DNA from: Metaphire vulgaris
Lineage: Eukaryota; Annelida; Clitellata; Crassiclitellata; Megascolecidae
Assembly (NCBI GenBank): GCA_018105865.1
Contig: CM030833.1
Span: forward strand, 12,904,381-12,968,380
Reading direction: 5' to 3'
DNA: 64,000 nt
Shown here: in pieces, positions 22,300 to 34,105 of the stretch
Position numbering within the stretch: the first letter of the stretch is position 1
How the letters are laid out: every line of letters starts with the position of its first letter
Program-made: the position numbers and the translations under genes
The notes under the pieces: generated by a model
The model's input: the letters and a program-made list of their open reading frames with translations, nothing else
The model's database searches: none
What the model was told of the DNA's origin: nothing

Positions 22300-22720
22300 A
22301 CTCCGTCCAAGTAGGAGGATTTCCGGGCCCCGTGCAAAAAGTAGTCACGGGCCCCTGACAGGTGTGAAAACCCCTTTTTTGCTTGTCGGTCTTGTTTTGG
22401 TCGGGATGTCAGATAATGCATGATCGGCCCGGATCCTTGGCATTTGTCGGGCTCCTGTGCTCATGACGAAGATGACCTATTTTTTGCTTGTCAGTCTTTT
22501 TCAGGGTTCGGGTTATTGTTAATAAATCATCATCACGGGGCTCGGGCCCCTTGCAGGCCGCCGGGCTTCTGTGCATTTTCCCCTGTCCTGCAGGCTGTCC
22601 CCTCTCGGCGGCCCTGCACATGTGTCCCTTTGGGCTCCATGGGCCCCGGAACAATGTACCGGCTGCACCCCCTCTCCTCAGGCCTGAGTTCAAGTACAAA
22701 GAAACGAAGTCCTACTTAAG
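22300..22720. mobile_element. GGGCCCC-rich MITE remnant
   Basis: GATTTCCGGGCCCCGTGC and two copies of the TTTTTTGCTTGTC word (22375 and 22485). A similar start (AAATTCCGGGCCCCTGTGC-like) lies at 54305. Confidence 0.4.
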
Positions 22721-24075
22721 TAGGTCATGCGACTCATGCCACAGCTTGATAGGTCGAACGAGACACGAATGCAAGCATGTCGACGGCAATATCATCCTGA
22801 AAACATTTCGCACAATCATCTCCCATTACACAGTTTCTATTTGACTTGTGGTGCGTATCACGTGTCTAATGAGACCAATTTCTAGAATCAGATGATAGAC
22901 GTTTAATGCAGGATTTCAAAATTGCATCTTTGGTGAATTTCGATTGGTTATGCCGGATTTGTGACTACAATCAAAACAGCATGGTATTTTGTGTTTACAA
23001 TACTGGTTTCTAAGTTATTTTGACATGTAGATAATTTTGGCGGCCATCTTGGAAATAGGTGGATATCGCCGCTCAGCCACCTCTGACCAACTGCCACCAT
23101 GGAAATTGTTATTCTGCATACTTTTCTACTTCCAATGACGTATGACACACCATTTCATCATTAAAACTGCCACGGGACACCACATGCCCCTGACTAGTAG
23201 ACTATTCGCAATTTCGCACGTGTCTGATGCACTGCCCAGTCTTCATAATTCGTGCAACGTTGAACCGTTTAACGAGTGACGCAGAGACATACGTGTAGGC
23301 GTAAACTGGGACGAAAAAGTGGGAGAACCCAACCCCTTTGCCTTTCCCCTTCCCAAGCCTAGCCTCACAAAAAGGGGGAAGTCGAGCCTAGAGCGGCCTA
23401 ATAGACGCTTACGCCTATGGCGGAGACGCACGCGGCCTGAATTTTTAATTGCGACCTGACCTTTGCACTCCTTCCCAAGCAGATGCCACTTGATTTCTAC
23501 GACAGAACTCTTGCATTTTATATGCACATTCAATCGGCCAGATTGCCGAACAAAGAAGTTCCGCGTAATGCTCGGCTTCTTCTTCTTCTTCGGTTTCGTA
23601 TCGGGCCAAATGCATTTGATAGAGCCGCCGTGACCCGCCGTCTCAGCCTGCCTAGTTAGGCCGGATCAGACCCGGCTTAACAAGTTAACCTGTAGCGCAG
23701 TCTAATCTCAACAGTCGATGGCAACCGGATGTTACGTCGTTCGACAGGCTCTTCTCTGCATAATAGTCGGCTTCTCTTGCAGTGTAGGTAGGCCTAGGCA
23801 GAACAAGCGGGTTTTCTCGACAACGGTAAGCGTGTTTAAAACAGTGATTCTACTATATATCCTGCAGGCTTAGTGCCTTTTCGACGGTTTGTAATATAAA
23901 CAGAGAGTATTGATGCGATGATAAATGCCGTCCGAAGTTACGCCAATACATCAATATCGTCATACATTTGTGTAAAAGGCGATAGAAAAGGTTATAGTGC
24001 AGTTTGGCTATGTCTCTCCTCTCCTCTCTCCCTCTTTTCCCCACATACCCCTTCTCTCTCTATCTCACTCAGAAT

Positions 24076-24080
<5 letters not shown>
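22720..24080. other. Unassigned sequence
   Basis: No supported gene. A short TTC run is present near 23578-23592. Confidence 0.35.
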
Positions 24081-24140
<60 letters not shown>

Positions 24141-24143
24141 AAT

Positions 24144-24182
<39 letters not shown>
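24081..24182. repeat. (TC)n microsatellite
   Basis: TC repeats interrupted once by AGAATTCT. The preceding bases (AGAATTC at 24070) repeat the same interruption, suggesting internal duplication. Confidence 0.95.
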
Positions 24183-24184
<2 letters not shown>

Positions 24185-24773
24185 GATTCTAGTGATGTCA
24201 AGAACAAGCATTTCTAAGAACAAGCATCTATGACACTCGAGAGCGCTATATAAATTCGCGATATTCTATTTCGATTATGCAGAGATTTTTGTTTGCCATC
24301 TATAAGTTATGCAGACAGAGATATAAACGTGTCTGCTATGCTACATGCGTTCTCAAGCGGTTTTGCTAATAACTTTCGTATGATTCATGTCTCGTCTCGT
24401 CGCGTGCCTCTGTGTAGGCTATCTGCTTCTTTATTTGTCTGCCTCTCTTTAGTCTGTGTTACTATAATTAATCGACTGCAGTGACGATCCTATATTTTAT
24501 AATACAGGTGACAGGGCCATTGCATTTCGTCATCTACTCTCTGTTCCTACTTGCATTACACAGATGATCCTATCTAGACTAAACAAATGAAGTATTTTTT
24601 CATGTTTAAACATGAAGATGGATTTCCATACAGTCCTGCCTTCGAGTGTTATCTTGTGAGGAAAAGCCAATGTTGATATTACGCACTCCGGTTGCTTTTC
24701 TTCGATAAGCTGCACCCGTTGGCCCATAGGCGTCAACTGCTAGAATCGAGCTCTCCCGGAGTCCCACCCAGGG

Positions 24774-24995
24774 GCGTAGCGGGGTTGTATATCGGTATAT
24801 ATCCCAAAAATCAGTATATATAAAATACAGTATATATATATATCATACTTATAGCATATATATATAGCATTAATAATATATATTATTATATATAATATAT
24901 TATACATAATAGATATTTTATATATTATAGGGCCTATATAGCAATATATACCCCAAATTTATAACCCCCTCCCAATCAAATTCCTGGCTACGCCC
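24774..24995. mobile_element. GGGGCGTAGC MITE with TA-rich interior
   Basis: AGGGGCGTAGCGGGG on the left mirrors CTGGCTACGCCCT on the right. The interior has TATCGGTATATATCCC and CCAATCAAATTCC. Same family as 26515-26702 and 63003-63488. Confidence 0.65.
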
Positions 24996-26514
24996 TCAGT
25001 TGCTCTGCTCCCACCCCACTTTTAGAAAGGTTATACTAGGAAATGGAAAGGTACAGTGGTTGGGACCCCACTTGTTCATACAAAACGTATTCAAACATCA
25101 CTCGCTTTTTAAGACACAAATACGACAACCGTTCAAAGATCGAGTTCAGTCTTTGAAACTCTCTGGAACATGGTTCAGAATTTCAGCGTTGGCATCATGC
25201 GCATATCTTAATCTACAGTGTAGGTCTAATTTTTAACGATTTGATTAGGTTCGTGCCCGTATAGGCTAACTTGAAAATCAGAAATTACCGTTTCAGAAGT
25301 GTGTTAATGCATGACTTCAATGTAGGTTCATGCATGCGCTGTGAACGCCCTTGACAATTCAGTCTCGAGGGGCAGAGATTAACAGAATGGGAAACAGACT
25401 CAAACAGTGCAGCTGTCGGCTGAAATTATTCTCTCCTTGTGCTGAACTGGTTTCCTTGACGTTATCAGTCACTTTAAATTAACTTTAAATCTTGTGTTGT
25501 CTCCTGGATAGGTTACAGTTATTTTCGCAGTTGCAAGTGAAATGGACTCGTACCAATCACAAAGCCCCCTAATGAAAATAATGTCCTTTATATCCAGTGT
25601 CCGCCGTTGTTGTGTCCGTATCCAACGTTGTATCCTCCGTGTCCATGGCCACCGTAGTCATGGTGACTGTATCCGTGCGGGATGATTTTTGTAATCCATG
25701 CAAAAATTTAAATCTTCTAAATCCAGTGCTGAAAGTCTGTGAAAAGGCGCAGGAGCTCTCTTGGCGTGGGGGTTGGGGGGTTGAAATGTTTGGCAGGGGC
25801 AAAGTTTGTTTCTCCAAAAGTCTTGACAAGCAAAAAAGGTCACCTTATATATTTTTACTTCTTGAAATGCCCTGCTGACAAAAAAGGATCATCCTTATTG
25901 GAACAAATATTGAAGAATTATTGGAAAATATTTTCATTGTCCAAAAAGGTGCCGGAGCTCCGTTCCGCCGCGCTCCGGCTGACTTTCAGCCCTGTCTAAA
26001 ATCAATAAAATTATCAGTTATGTTTTCAGCACTTTCTGTTGAATTTAACGTCAAAACTGCCGATTTCTTCATTTGCTTGAAGTTGTTTCTACGATCGACT
26101 GTCATCATATACCTCTTATAAATGGATGCTCATATATTGCTGTAAAAATTAAGTCACTGCTTTCAGAGATGTCCATGCGTTGGGTTAACCCATGGGTTGG
26201 ATTGGGTTGGGTCAGACTTTTCCATATTAATGGTGGGTTGGGTTGGGTCAGAAAACAAGTCATGCATGGTTTAAGAAATTGTAATGTATTACAGTGGATT
26301 AGGTTTGTTGGGTTTGGTCAAGTAACCCTATTACGGGCATGGGTTGGATTAGAGATTTGATGAGATGGGTTGGATTGGGTTCTAAGAAATGCACTTATGG
26401 ACTTCTCTGACTGATTTTATGACCTGCTACTGTAGGTATATAAATGCGCTTATGAACATCAATTCAACAGGCGCAACATAAATAGCTAATATATGTACGT
26501 ATGTAATATGTATC
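24996..26514. other. Unassigned with two minor repeats
   Basis: Contains a CTTGACAAGCAAAAAAGGTC word at 25821 and a loose GGGTTGGATTGGGTTGGGTC tandem (26180-26385). No coding exon supported. Confidence 0.4.
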
Positions 26515-26702
26515 AGGATCGTAGTGACGGGGTATATCGGTATATATACCCCCAAAATCAGTATATGCATAGTACAGTGTGTACAACATATATACTTCTA
26601 TAAATATATTTACACAGCATATATACTGTAATATATATAACATATATAACAATATATATCCACAAATTTATACCCCAAATCAAATTTCTAGCTACGCCCC
26701 TG
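26515..26702. mobile_element. TATATACCCCC MITE, uninterrupted copy
   Basis: Starts GATCGTAGTGACGGGGTAT and ends CAAATTTCTAGCTACGCCCC. The interior ATATACCCCCAAAATCAG is the intact version of the site interrupted in the copy at 63003-63488. Confidence 0.6.
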
Positions 26703-26759
26703 GTATGTATATATGAATGAATGTATGTGTAGGCCCTACAGTTGTCTAATGCGTTAGAC

Positions 26760-27164
26760 CAGTGATGGTCACAAATTTTTATCCGAAAGCCGCAAAAGTG
26801 TCTGCGATGAAAGCCGAGGGCCGCACACATTTTTTCGGCATTTATAGAATTAAATTTTTAAGTAGTTTCCAAAACGATTTTATAACGTATTATATACTGT
26901 GCAGTGTTAAGTATCTATTAATAAGTCAAGACTGTCAAGTCGAAGAAAAGTTAGTAAATATTAAAAGCATCATTTCATGCAGTTAACGATCAAGTGCCAA
27001 AGTGTAAATCCAATTTGAATGCTGAATTTTCCATGAAGGTGTTGTCAAATGTTTCATATGTTTTAGAGGGCCGCACATTAATGTAATATCTCTCGATGTC
27101 GGGGCCGCACAAAAGGACTTCGAGGGCCGCGTGTGGCCCGCGGGCCGCACTTTGCCCATCCCTA
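26760..27164. mobile_element. hAT MITE with GGCCGCAC core
   Basis: Left end CAGTGATGGTCACAAA, right end (complement) TAGGGATGGGCAAAGTGC. Flanks CGTTAGAC and CATTAGAC (26752-26759 and 27165-27172) match at 7 of 8. GGGCCGCACA-type words occur at both sides. Confidence 0.85.
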
Positions 27165-27174
27165 CATTAGACGA

Positions 27175-27715
27175 TGAAGCCTGAATACAGAAAGACCATG
27201 TGATAGGAAATTTATGGACTGTGTCAATGATAACTTTCTGTTTCAGCATGTGACAAGGCCAACAAGAGGCAACAACATATTAGACCTAGTTCTAACAACA
27301 GAGGAGAGTATAGTTTCCATCAAACGTTCCCCTCTAAGCTGCGCAATTGCGCGTCCGCGCAGAGAAAATAATCCTGCCGCGCAAAAGATTTTGAGTTTTT
27401 GACTGTCGCGCAAATTTTTTTCGACATGCAACTAACTTTGTGTGTGCCATACGATCGATTCTTTACATTGGCACACTATACAGCAGCACAAGAGGCCACA
27501 GATGCAGATTGTTTAGCAGAGGGTGGGTACAAGAAAGAAAATTTCTTTAGTGCAAGGGTTTTGGACAAATGGAACAGTTTGGACGAGGTGGGAGTGACAG
27601 TTGAAAGAGTAAACGGATTCAAAGGCTATCTCGGAAAACTAGGTCATTGAATGCGGAGAGTTACTACAGTAGTTTTCACACAGGCTTACTTAGCCTCCTA
27701 AACCACTTTAAATCA

Positions 27716-27809
<94 letters not shown>

Positions 27810-27810
27810 A
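27175..27810 (+). mobile_element. Internally deleted LINE with (TTA)n tail
   Basis: A fragment of the LINE endonuclease domain (HVTRPTRGNNILDLVLTTEE, 27240-27300) lies close to the extreme C-terminus (FFSARVLDKWNSLDEVGVTV, near 27545-27605), so most of the reverse transcriptase is missing. Between them is a CTAAGCTGCGCAATTGCGCG segment typical of a small hAT fragment. The 3' end carries TTCACACAGGC, CCACTTTAAATCA and about 90 bases of (TTA)n. Confidence 0.75.
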
Positions 27811-28049
27811 GCCTATTCTCCATCACTGAACGACATAATTGCCTATAAATAAATTTCCGTCCTGGGACGAATAACAATAAATTCACAATTGATCTAAATT
27901 AAAACACGTAATTATTTCGTCTGGCTGTCTGGCAGCGTGCTGCGCTGTTTCCCATTTTGCCAATCTCTGACATTGATTTGATTTTTGATAATTGATTTGA
28001 AATATCATCGATCGATGCCTTTACATGTCGTAAGAGTGTCTCTAAAATG

Positions 28050-28255
28050 CATTATTATTATTGCTACTACTAAAACTACTACTACTATTATTACTACTAC
28101 TACTACTACTACTATACTACTACTATTATTATTATTATTATTATTATTATTCAAAAATTCTTCTTTTATTTGCAAACTGTAAGGTCGTCGTCTTGTTATA
28201 TTGGGCAGGCTGTATGTTATAATCTGTAAATATTATATGTTTGTTCCTGACGTTT

Positions 28256-28290
<35 letters not shown>
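28050..28290. repeat. TAC/TTA and GT microsatellites
   Basis: Mixed TAC and TTA triplets (28065-28152) and (GT)n (28258-28288). Confidence 0.85.
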
Positions 28291-28291
<1 letters not shown>

Positions 28292-28580
28292 CGGATATAT
28301 GGAAAGTGAGTAACAGTATTATTTCCTCATTGAATAATTAATCGTGCGATAGTCGAGTACTTTGAGATTTGATTTTGCAATTATTGCTTTATTCAGGTTC
28401 CTTTTTATTCCCAGGTGTTTTCGCGCAGCGTCTAAGCAGAAGCAGCACATTTCGTTAGAGAGTTGAAGGAAAGTGGATCGGTGAACAGAACAGAATGGTA
28501 GAAAAAAAGCAACCTGCCTGTCTATAGAGCGTCATTGAAACCGGTTTCAACAACTCGTCTCTTCCTGCTTTTCCGCACAC

Positions 28581-29234
28581 ATGGAAAACGCTTCAACTCG
28601 TTCTCGTTCATCGTCGTCTTTGTCGTTAATAGCGTCCGGGATCGGTGATGACGTCAAGCAGCAGGACGCCGCCGCCGCCGTCGTGCCGCCGCCGAGGTTC
28701 CCGGCGAAGGAAAGGAACGCCAGCGACTCCGCCCCCGGTCCCCGTCTCGCGTCCCTGACGGAATTACTGATGATGAACCAAAAGGCGGCTCCGAAAGGGA
28801 ATTCCACGCCGTCGTCCGATTCGTCTCCGTCGACGACGACGACGACCAGGTGCCTTTCCACCACCCTATCGTCGGACCAGACCCCGTCGCCGGTTTGGAC
28901 GTCACGGTCCGACGACGAAGACGCGATCGAGATGCACCGTCGTGCCGGATCCGGCGGCGGCGGCGGTGCACACCGGCGCCCCGTCACCCCAGCGGCCGTG
29001 TTGCTGTCGTCGACCGACTCTTCCCCCTCCGGCGTCGTTGTCGTCGATGCTGACCTTCGGCGCTTCGTCTTTCACCGTTCCCGTGCCAAGCGACTGGTGA
29101 GCGGGCTACGTGTCCACGCCTTCACGCGACAGGCCTTCGTCAGCAGTTTCACCGTTGGGCTGGCGCTGGGGAGTGTGATCGCCATTGTGTTGAAGATACT
29201 CAGGGACCTGGCCCACCGCTCACTATACGGCTGA
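28581..29234 (+). CDS. GC-rich single-pass membrane protein, unknown
   Basis: An uninterrupted 217-codon frame from ATG 28581 to TGA 29232-29234. The DNA is far richer in G and C than the neighbourhood, especially at third positions, as expected of a real coding exon near a promoter. Residues 1-150 are low in complexity: Ser/Thr/Asp-rich with Gly, Pro and Ala runs, probably disordered. Residues about 151-185 are basic (RRFVFHRSRAKR). One hydrophobic segment at about 187-207 (FTVGLALGSVIAIVLKIL) is followed by a short basic tail (RDLAHRSLYG), suggesting a tail-anchored or C-terminally anchored protein. There is no signal peptide. I do not recognise a family. It could be one exon of a longer gene, but the ATG and stop close the frame. 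Confidence 0.65.
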   Translation: MENASTRSRSSSSLSLIASGIGDDVKQQDAAAAVVPPPRFPAKERNASDSAPGPRLASLTELLMMNQKAAPKGNSTPSSDSSPSTTTTTRCLSTTLSSDQTPSPVWTSRSDDEDAIEMHRRAGSGGGGGAHRRPVTPAAVLLSSTDSSPSGVVVVDADLRRFVFHRSRAKRLVSGLRVHAFTRQAFVSSFTVGLALGSVIAIVLKILRDLAHRSLYG

Positions 29235-29399
29235 ACGCGAACAACCCGAATTATCTATGATTTCTGAGGGTGGGAGAGGAACGGCATTTTCTCTTCCACG
29301 TCGAGTGATGCTATAGAAAGTGGTTGGATCCAGTTGAAAATCCGTTAAACAAGACAGCGATTTCAGCATTTCAAGTTCTCAGTAGCGCTTTCGGTATAA

Positions 29400-29937
29400 T
29401 AGTGATGGGCAACTAACTAAAAAAACATTGATTAAACTATAACTAAATTTAAACTAGAAATAAGTAGTTAAACTTTTAGTTGCAAACTAACTTTCTAAAA
29501 TAGTTAACAAAACTAAAAAAATATAGTTGAACTTTTAGCAACTAATTTTATAACTATTTCCTAGGTATCAGGTATGTGTTCATGAAAACATAGGCGATGC
29601 TCGCAACATGACCATATCAGTCAATGAACCATTGAAATCATTAATTATTGTCTATTTAATATTTACGTCTTAGTCTAGACTGCAGGAACACAAGTTTGTC
29701 AAGTTTGTTTGGAAAAAATGAGCCAGGAAAGAATTGATTGAAAAGGGACTGCTATTGATAATTCGGGACACCAACTAAAAAGTTTTAGTTAAACTATTTA
29801 GTTATTAACTAAAAGTTTTCAGTTAAACTAGCATTTTAACTAAACTATTTATATTTAATTAAACTATGAAGATAACTTTAAAAAATTAGTTAAATTTTTA
29901 GTTAGTAACTAATTAGTTAACTAGTTGTCAATCACTG
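29400..29937. mobile_element. hAT MITE of AACTAAAAGTTA repeats
   Basis: Left TAGTGATGGGCAACTAACT, right (complement) CAGTGATTGACAACTAGTT. The interior is made of GTTAACTAAAA-type units in both orientations. Flanking octamers match only 5 of 8. Confidence 0.7.
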
Positions 29938-30038
29938 TGGGTTAATACATGCGATGCGGCGATTATCGGTAACCTGTTTAACTCGACATCAAGTCTAAAC
30001 GCATTTAAATGTTGGTTGGTTTTGCATAATTATTATAA

Positions 30039-30307
30039 TAGTTGTGAAGTTCAAAGAAATTTTTTAAAGTTCATAAAAGTTCAAGAAAAAATAAAGTTCG
30101 GAAACGTTCATAAAAGTTCGAAATTCCAATTTAGTCCTCGTCAGATGACTCAGTCTCAGAAGACCAATCGATGTATTCATCAGCATAGCAGATGTTTTCG
30201 ATCTTATCCACCAGTCGTCAATGCACTACAATCTTCTCAACTGTCTTTCAATCTTTGCGTTTTTTATCAATCCAAATGCTGTCTTTTTTCATGCCAGTCT
30301 GTTATTA

Positions 30308-30345
<38 letters not shown>

Positions 30346-30475
30346 AATCCAAATGCTGACCAAATTTCTCTCACACAAACCGGCTTTTGCAGTGATAATT
30401 GGAATTGAATTTTATGAACTTTAAATCCTTATCAATAAAGTTCAAAATCTTCAAAACGCTTGAACGTCACAACTA
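30039..30475. mobile_element. MITE with TAGTTGTGA ends
   Basis: TAGTTGTGAAGTTCAAAG on the left and TAGTTGTGACGTTCAAGC on the complement of the right, with AAAGTTCATAAAA in both arms. It holds a (TTA)n run at 30302-30345. Confidence 0.65.
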
Positions 30476-31185
30476 TGATTATATTATGACCATGACGCTG
30501 ACAAAGCCAAGATTCTTATAGGTGACTGGTGTCATGTCATACTGTAAGTCAACCGTACGTTGTTCTGCAAATTTAGACGCTGATGTTCTTTACCCGTAGA
30601 AGAGTAAGTGAATAAGTGATAAGAGTAGTAGGCGTATACATCCTTTGATTTGAGTTGCAAGACTCTTTTTTTCTCTGTGATAATTTGCTCAAAAGATCTT
30701 CAGTGATTAGTTCTAAAATTGAACCAACCAACTGTCATATTTTCCTTTCTTAAATAATTCATCTTTACGTCTATACTTGAAAATTAAATCCTACGCGAGT
30801 CTTTCAACATTTCGGATGACCAATGTTGACAGATTTAATGAACTCGTGCATGGTGTCTGCAACATGCCAATTAAACGAGGTCTGTCGTTGTTTCAATATT
30901 ATTATGTGTTTATTTTACGATAAGCAATTAAATATTAAATTTGTGTGTGGCGCGCGCGTGTATGTGTGTGTGTGTGTGTGTGTAGGGGTGGGGGATAAGT
31001 AGATGTTGATAGCTAATAACCATGCGAATGATGCGATATTTGATTGCCTTGTGATTGCTAAACGCGGTCATTGGCGAGTATTACTTGATTAAGCGGTAAC
31101 GATTTCATTTAGAATCGGTGCCGGAATAATATATAATAATAACTCCCATTATAACATATTATAATGACTCCCCAGCCATTACTAT
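30476..31185. other. Unassigned with a GT run
   Basis: (GT)n at about 30955-30983 after CGCGCG. No gene seen. Confidence 0.35.
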
Positions 31186-31355
31186 CTAACTGCCTCACTG
31201 CCCTTTGGATGTTGACTATCGCCTGGCTGATGATATACCTTCCCCATAGCTATTTTAAGAGAGGCTGAGCGCCTAAGAATAAGCAGCTACTGTTGTGCTG
31301 CTTTCCAAGGCGCTATAGAAATCCACAAGATTTTACTTTACTTACTTACTTACTA
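31186..31355 (+). mobile_element. 3' UTR copy of the LINE at 257-1140
   Basis: CTGCCTCACTGCCCTTTGGA through GCGCTATAGAAATCCACAAG and a TTACTTAC-type tail, nearly identical to 970-1140. It is inserted among AATAATGAC/GTTATTATTATA repeats. Confidence 0.85.
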
Positions 31356-31560
31356 GGCCCTATATATAAAATAATGACGGGGAGTTATTATTATATAGAG
31401 AGAGTTATTATATATATAATAATGACTAAGAAGTTATTATATATAAAGTTAATAATGAAAGTTATAATAATATAAAGTTATAGTTAAAGTTATAATAATA
31501 ATATAATAAATTAATATAATAAAAATAAAAAATAATAATATAATAAAGTTAATATAATAC
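31356..31560. repeat. TTATTATA/TAATAATGAC quasi-palindromic repeats
   Basis: Words such as AATAATGACGGGGAGTTATT alternate with TATATAA. The same words in inverted order occur at 54095-54260. Confidence 0.6.
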
Positions 31561-31639
31561 TATAAAGATATAAGGGCGGGAAGTTAGTAGAGTGGTAATA
31601 GCGTTGGACAATGGAGCAGAAGGTCGCGCAGGATAATCG

Positions 31640-32125
31640 ACTAAAACTTCTTTCGCCAATCGATGGAAAATGAATTAATCATGCGCGTGAACAACGTTTC
31701 AGTCGCCTGGCTGTACATACAGCGCCGCCCTAACCAAGGCTCTGCTTGCTCACGGAATATACTAATTAATACTAGGCTCGCTTCGCTCGCGGTGCAGTTA
31801 AAAACAATCATTGAATTCATGCTGAACAACGTTTCAATGATATACTACGCCACGCGTATTTTTATGTAGTTAAAATCACGCACGTTAAAATTTCGCAACT
31901 TCCTCAAGCTACGCCCACCAACGCATCTCGACGTTGTACACATTATGACGTTGCAATGAACAATTGAACGTACGCTTCGTCAAACGCTTCTTCGACTAAA
32001 CCGTTTGGTTACCAATAGCAACGTCGTCTTCGAACATCGCCCACCAACGCATCGCGACGTAAGGACTAAACCGTCTACCAATAGTCAACCAATCAGAACG
32101 CTTGAAGGTAACAGAAATACAGAAT
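31640..32125 (+). repeat. Repeat related to 20480-20820
   Basis: Contains GCTCGCTTCGCTCGC, two ACGCATC(T/G)CGACGT units (near 31922 and 32047) and CCAATCAGAACGCTTGAAGG at its right side. No coding potential assigned. Confidence 0.5.
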
Positions 32126-32935
32126 AAAGATCTTAATATTATAGAAGATGCTACACCGGATTTACGTTTAAGCTACATAAGCTACAGCTTAGGGCCTCGC
32201 AATCTGCCGATGCCCCAAAAAATCCTATTAAGAATATTTATCAATATCTTTTTTTTTTTTTCCGTTTGCTTGTTATTTTTAAAATAATTTACATATAATC
32301 ATTTAAAAGGCATGTATATATATTTTACATTTATTATTAAATTTTAAAATGTTCTATGACCAGTTGATGTATAATTTATAACGGAAGTGGACCTCTGGAT
32401 TTTGTATAGCTTAGGGCCTCGTCTTCGACTTATTATTTGCTTGCTTGTAATTTGTCAATACTAACCGTTTTCAGCAAAAACATGTAATATTCATCCTAGT
32501 CGTGGTTCGAGAACTTCTAGAGCAAATGCAGATTATAATGTTATGGTCTGTTCTCAATTTGAAGAGCATTCAAGACGTGAGAAGGAAACTAGTAATATAG
32601 GGCGGCCTATAATCGAGAGGAGAATTTAGAAAGTACGGAAGCTGGTGCATGCGTGCATAAGATTATGAGCAGTTCAAAGATTGTTCGTGCATGTGGAATT
32701 GATCAATTCTCAACCTTATGCCAGACAATGCACAAGTGGTTCAGACTAAGCAGAAATCTTTCTGGCCAGATGGTCTTCACATGTGTTGCATAACTGCCGA
32801 AGTTTTCAGTCATATCCACCCTCTCCAGTGCCTTGCAGCAGTTTCTGAAGATGTGTGGAATAGCTAGCAGTCATCCCTAAGCACTGAAGTGCATGAAAAC
32901 ATGGTGACGTAATTAGGCCTAATACGCAAATAGTA
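32126..32935. other. Unassigned sequence
   Basis: AT-rich with a T11 run near 32250. Nothing recognised. Confidence 0.35.
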
Positions 32936-32937
32936 GT

Positions 32938-32941
32938 AGTA

Positions 32942-32985
<44 letters not shown>
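32938..32985. repeat. (TAG/TAA)n microsatellite
   Basis: Triplet run. Confidence 0.9.
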
Positions 32986-32991
32986 TAATCA

Positions 32992-33292
32992 GTGGCGGTT
33001 CCAAAATTTTTTGTGAGAGATGAAAAAAATTTATAAGAAGTTGGTGGGGGATGGAAAGTTAAAAAGAAAAAGTTAATGAGAAAAAAGGGAATTCTTAGTG
33101 TTTTTGCCCGCTAAATGTTAATAAATTTTGCCGGAAAAGGTTGACAAGCAAAAACTGGTCATCCGGATCCGCGGTATTAAGTTCACCGTCCGAATGTAAA
33201 TTTTTTAAAAGCTTTGAAAATATGTTGACAAGCAAAAAAACTCCGGTGGGAGGATGCATCCTGAGTCATCAACATGGTGGAACAGCCACTGC
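32992..33292. mobile_element. GGCGGTTCC MITE, copy 1
   Basis: Left CAGTGGCGGTTCCAAAATTT, right (complement) CAGTGGCTGTTCCACC. It contains two copies of TTGACAAGCAAAAA (33141 and 33224). Confidence 0.65.
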
Positions 33293-33559
33293 ACGATTAA
33301 ACGAGGGTCGCGCGATCAACAAAACATTAATGAATTTACGGAGACTTCATGATTTATGTATCAACTCAAAGATCATGTAATGGGAAAATCTTGTCTGGCC
33401 CCCCTTTCTTCGATGTCCATGATTCACACCCAAGAGCATAAATATTATTTTTAAAACATCTTTAGTTATAGCTTGACTTTCAGCTGACTGGAACGAACCG
33501 ACCGTTTAGTCCTTACGTCGCGATGCGTTGGTGGACGATGTTCGAAGACTTGCTATTGG

Positions 33560-34007
33560 TAACAATTGTTCGTAAGACGGATCAGTTCAAAGATCAATGT
33601 CGAACGAAAGGCAGTAACAGTTGACAGGGGCGGTTCCACGTTGAGGATGCATCCCCCACAGAGCCTTTTTTGCTTGTCAGCGTTTTCTGGGTTTACCGGG
33701 TCCGAGCCGCTATACCCTTATTGCTTTTTAGCCTTTTGGCAAGGTTTATTTACATTTATTTACTGGCCAAAACACTGCTAATGACCGTTTTTTGCTTGTC
33801 AACCTTTTTCGGGGTTCACTGCATCCCCCCACCAACTTTCTAGAAATTCATTGCATCCCCCACCAAGAATTCTTGGAACCGCCACTGACAGTTAAAACAA
33901 TATATGGATTCAAAAAAGGAAAACTAGGTTATCAACTGTTGAGAGTAATTAATTGCAGGGTTTTAACATAGACTATACCTCCTAAATCATTTGAAATAAC
34001 GTTAGTG

Positions 34008-34101
<94 letters not shown>

Positions 34102-34105
34102 CATT
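33560..34105 (+). mobile_element. LINE 3' end split by a MITE, (TTA)n tail
   Basis: Sequence either side of 33625-33887 matches the LINE end at 27590-27720 (GTAACAGTTGA, then GGATTCAAAAAAGGAAAACT, then CCTCCTAAATCA). The tail is about 95 bases of (TTA)n (34010-34105). Confidence 0.7.
33625..33887. mobile_element. GGCGGTTCC hAT MITE, copy 2
   Basis: Left CAGGGGCGGTTCCACG, right (complement) CAGTGGCGGTTCCAAG. Flanks ACAGTTGA and ACAGTTAA match at 7 of 8. Two TTTTTTGCTTGTCA words lie inside (33667 and 33790). Confidence 0.85.

Noticed and set aside
28547..28987. Long minus-strand open frame opposite the GC-rich gene
   Set aside because: It is the antisense shadow of 28581-29234; its product is low-complexity and has no start context or motif.
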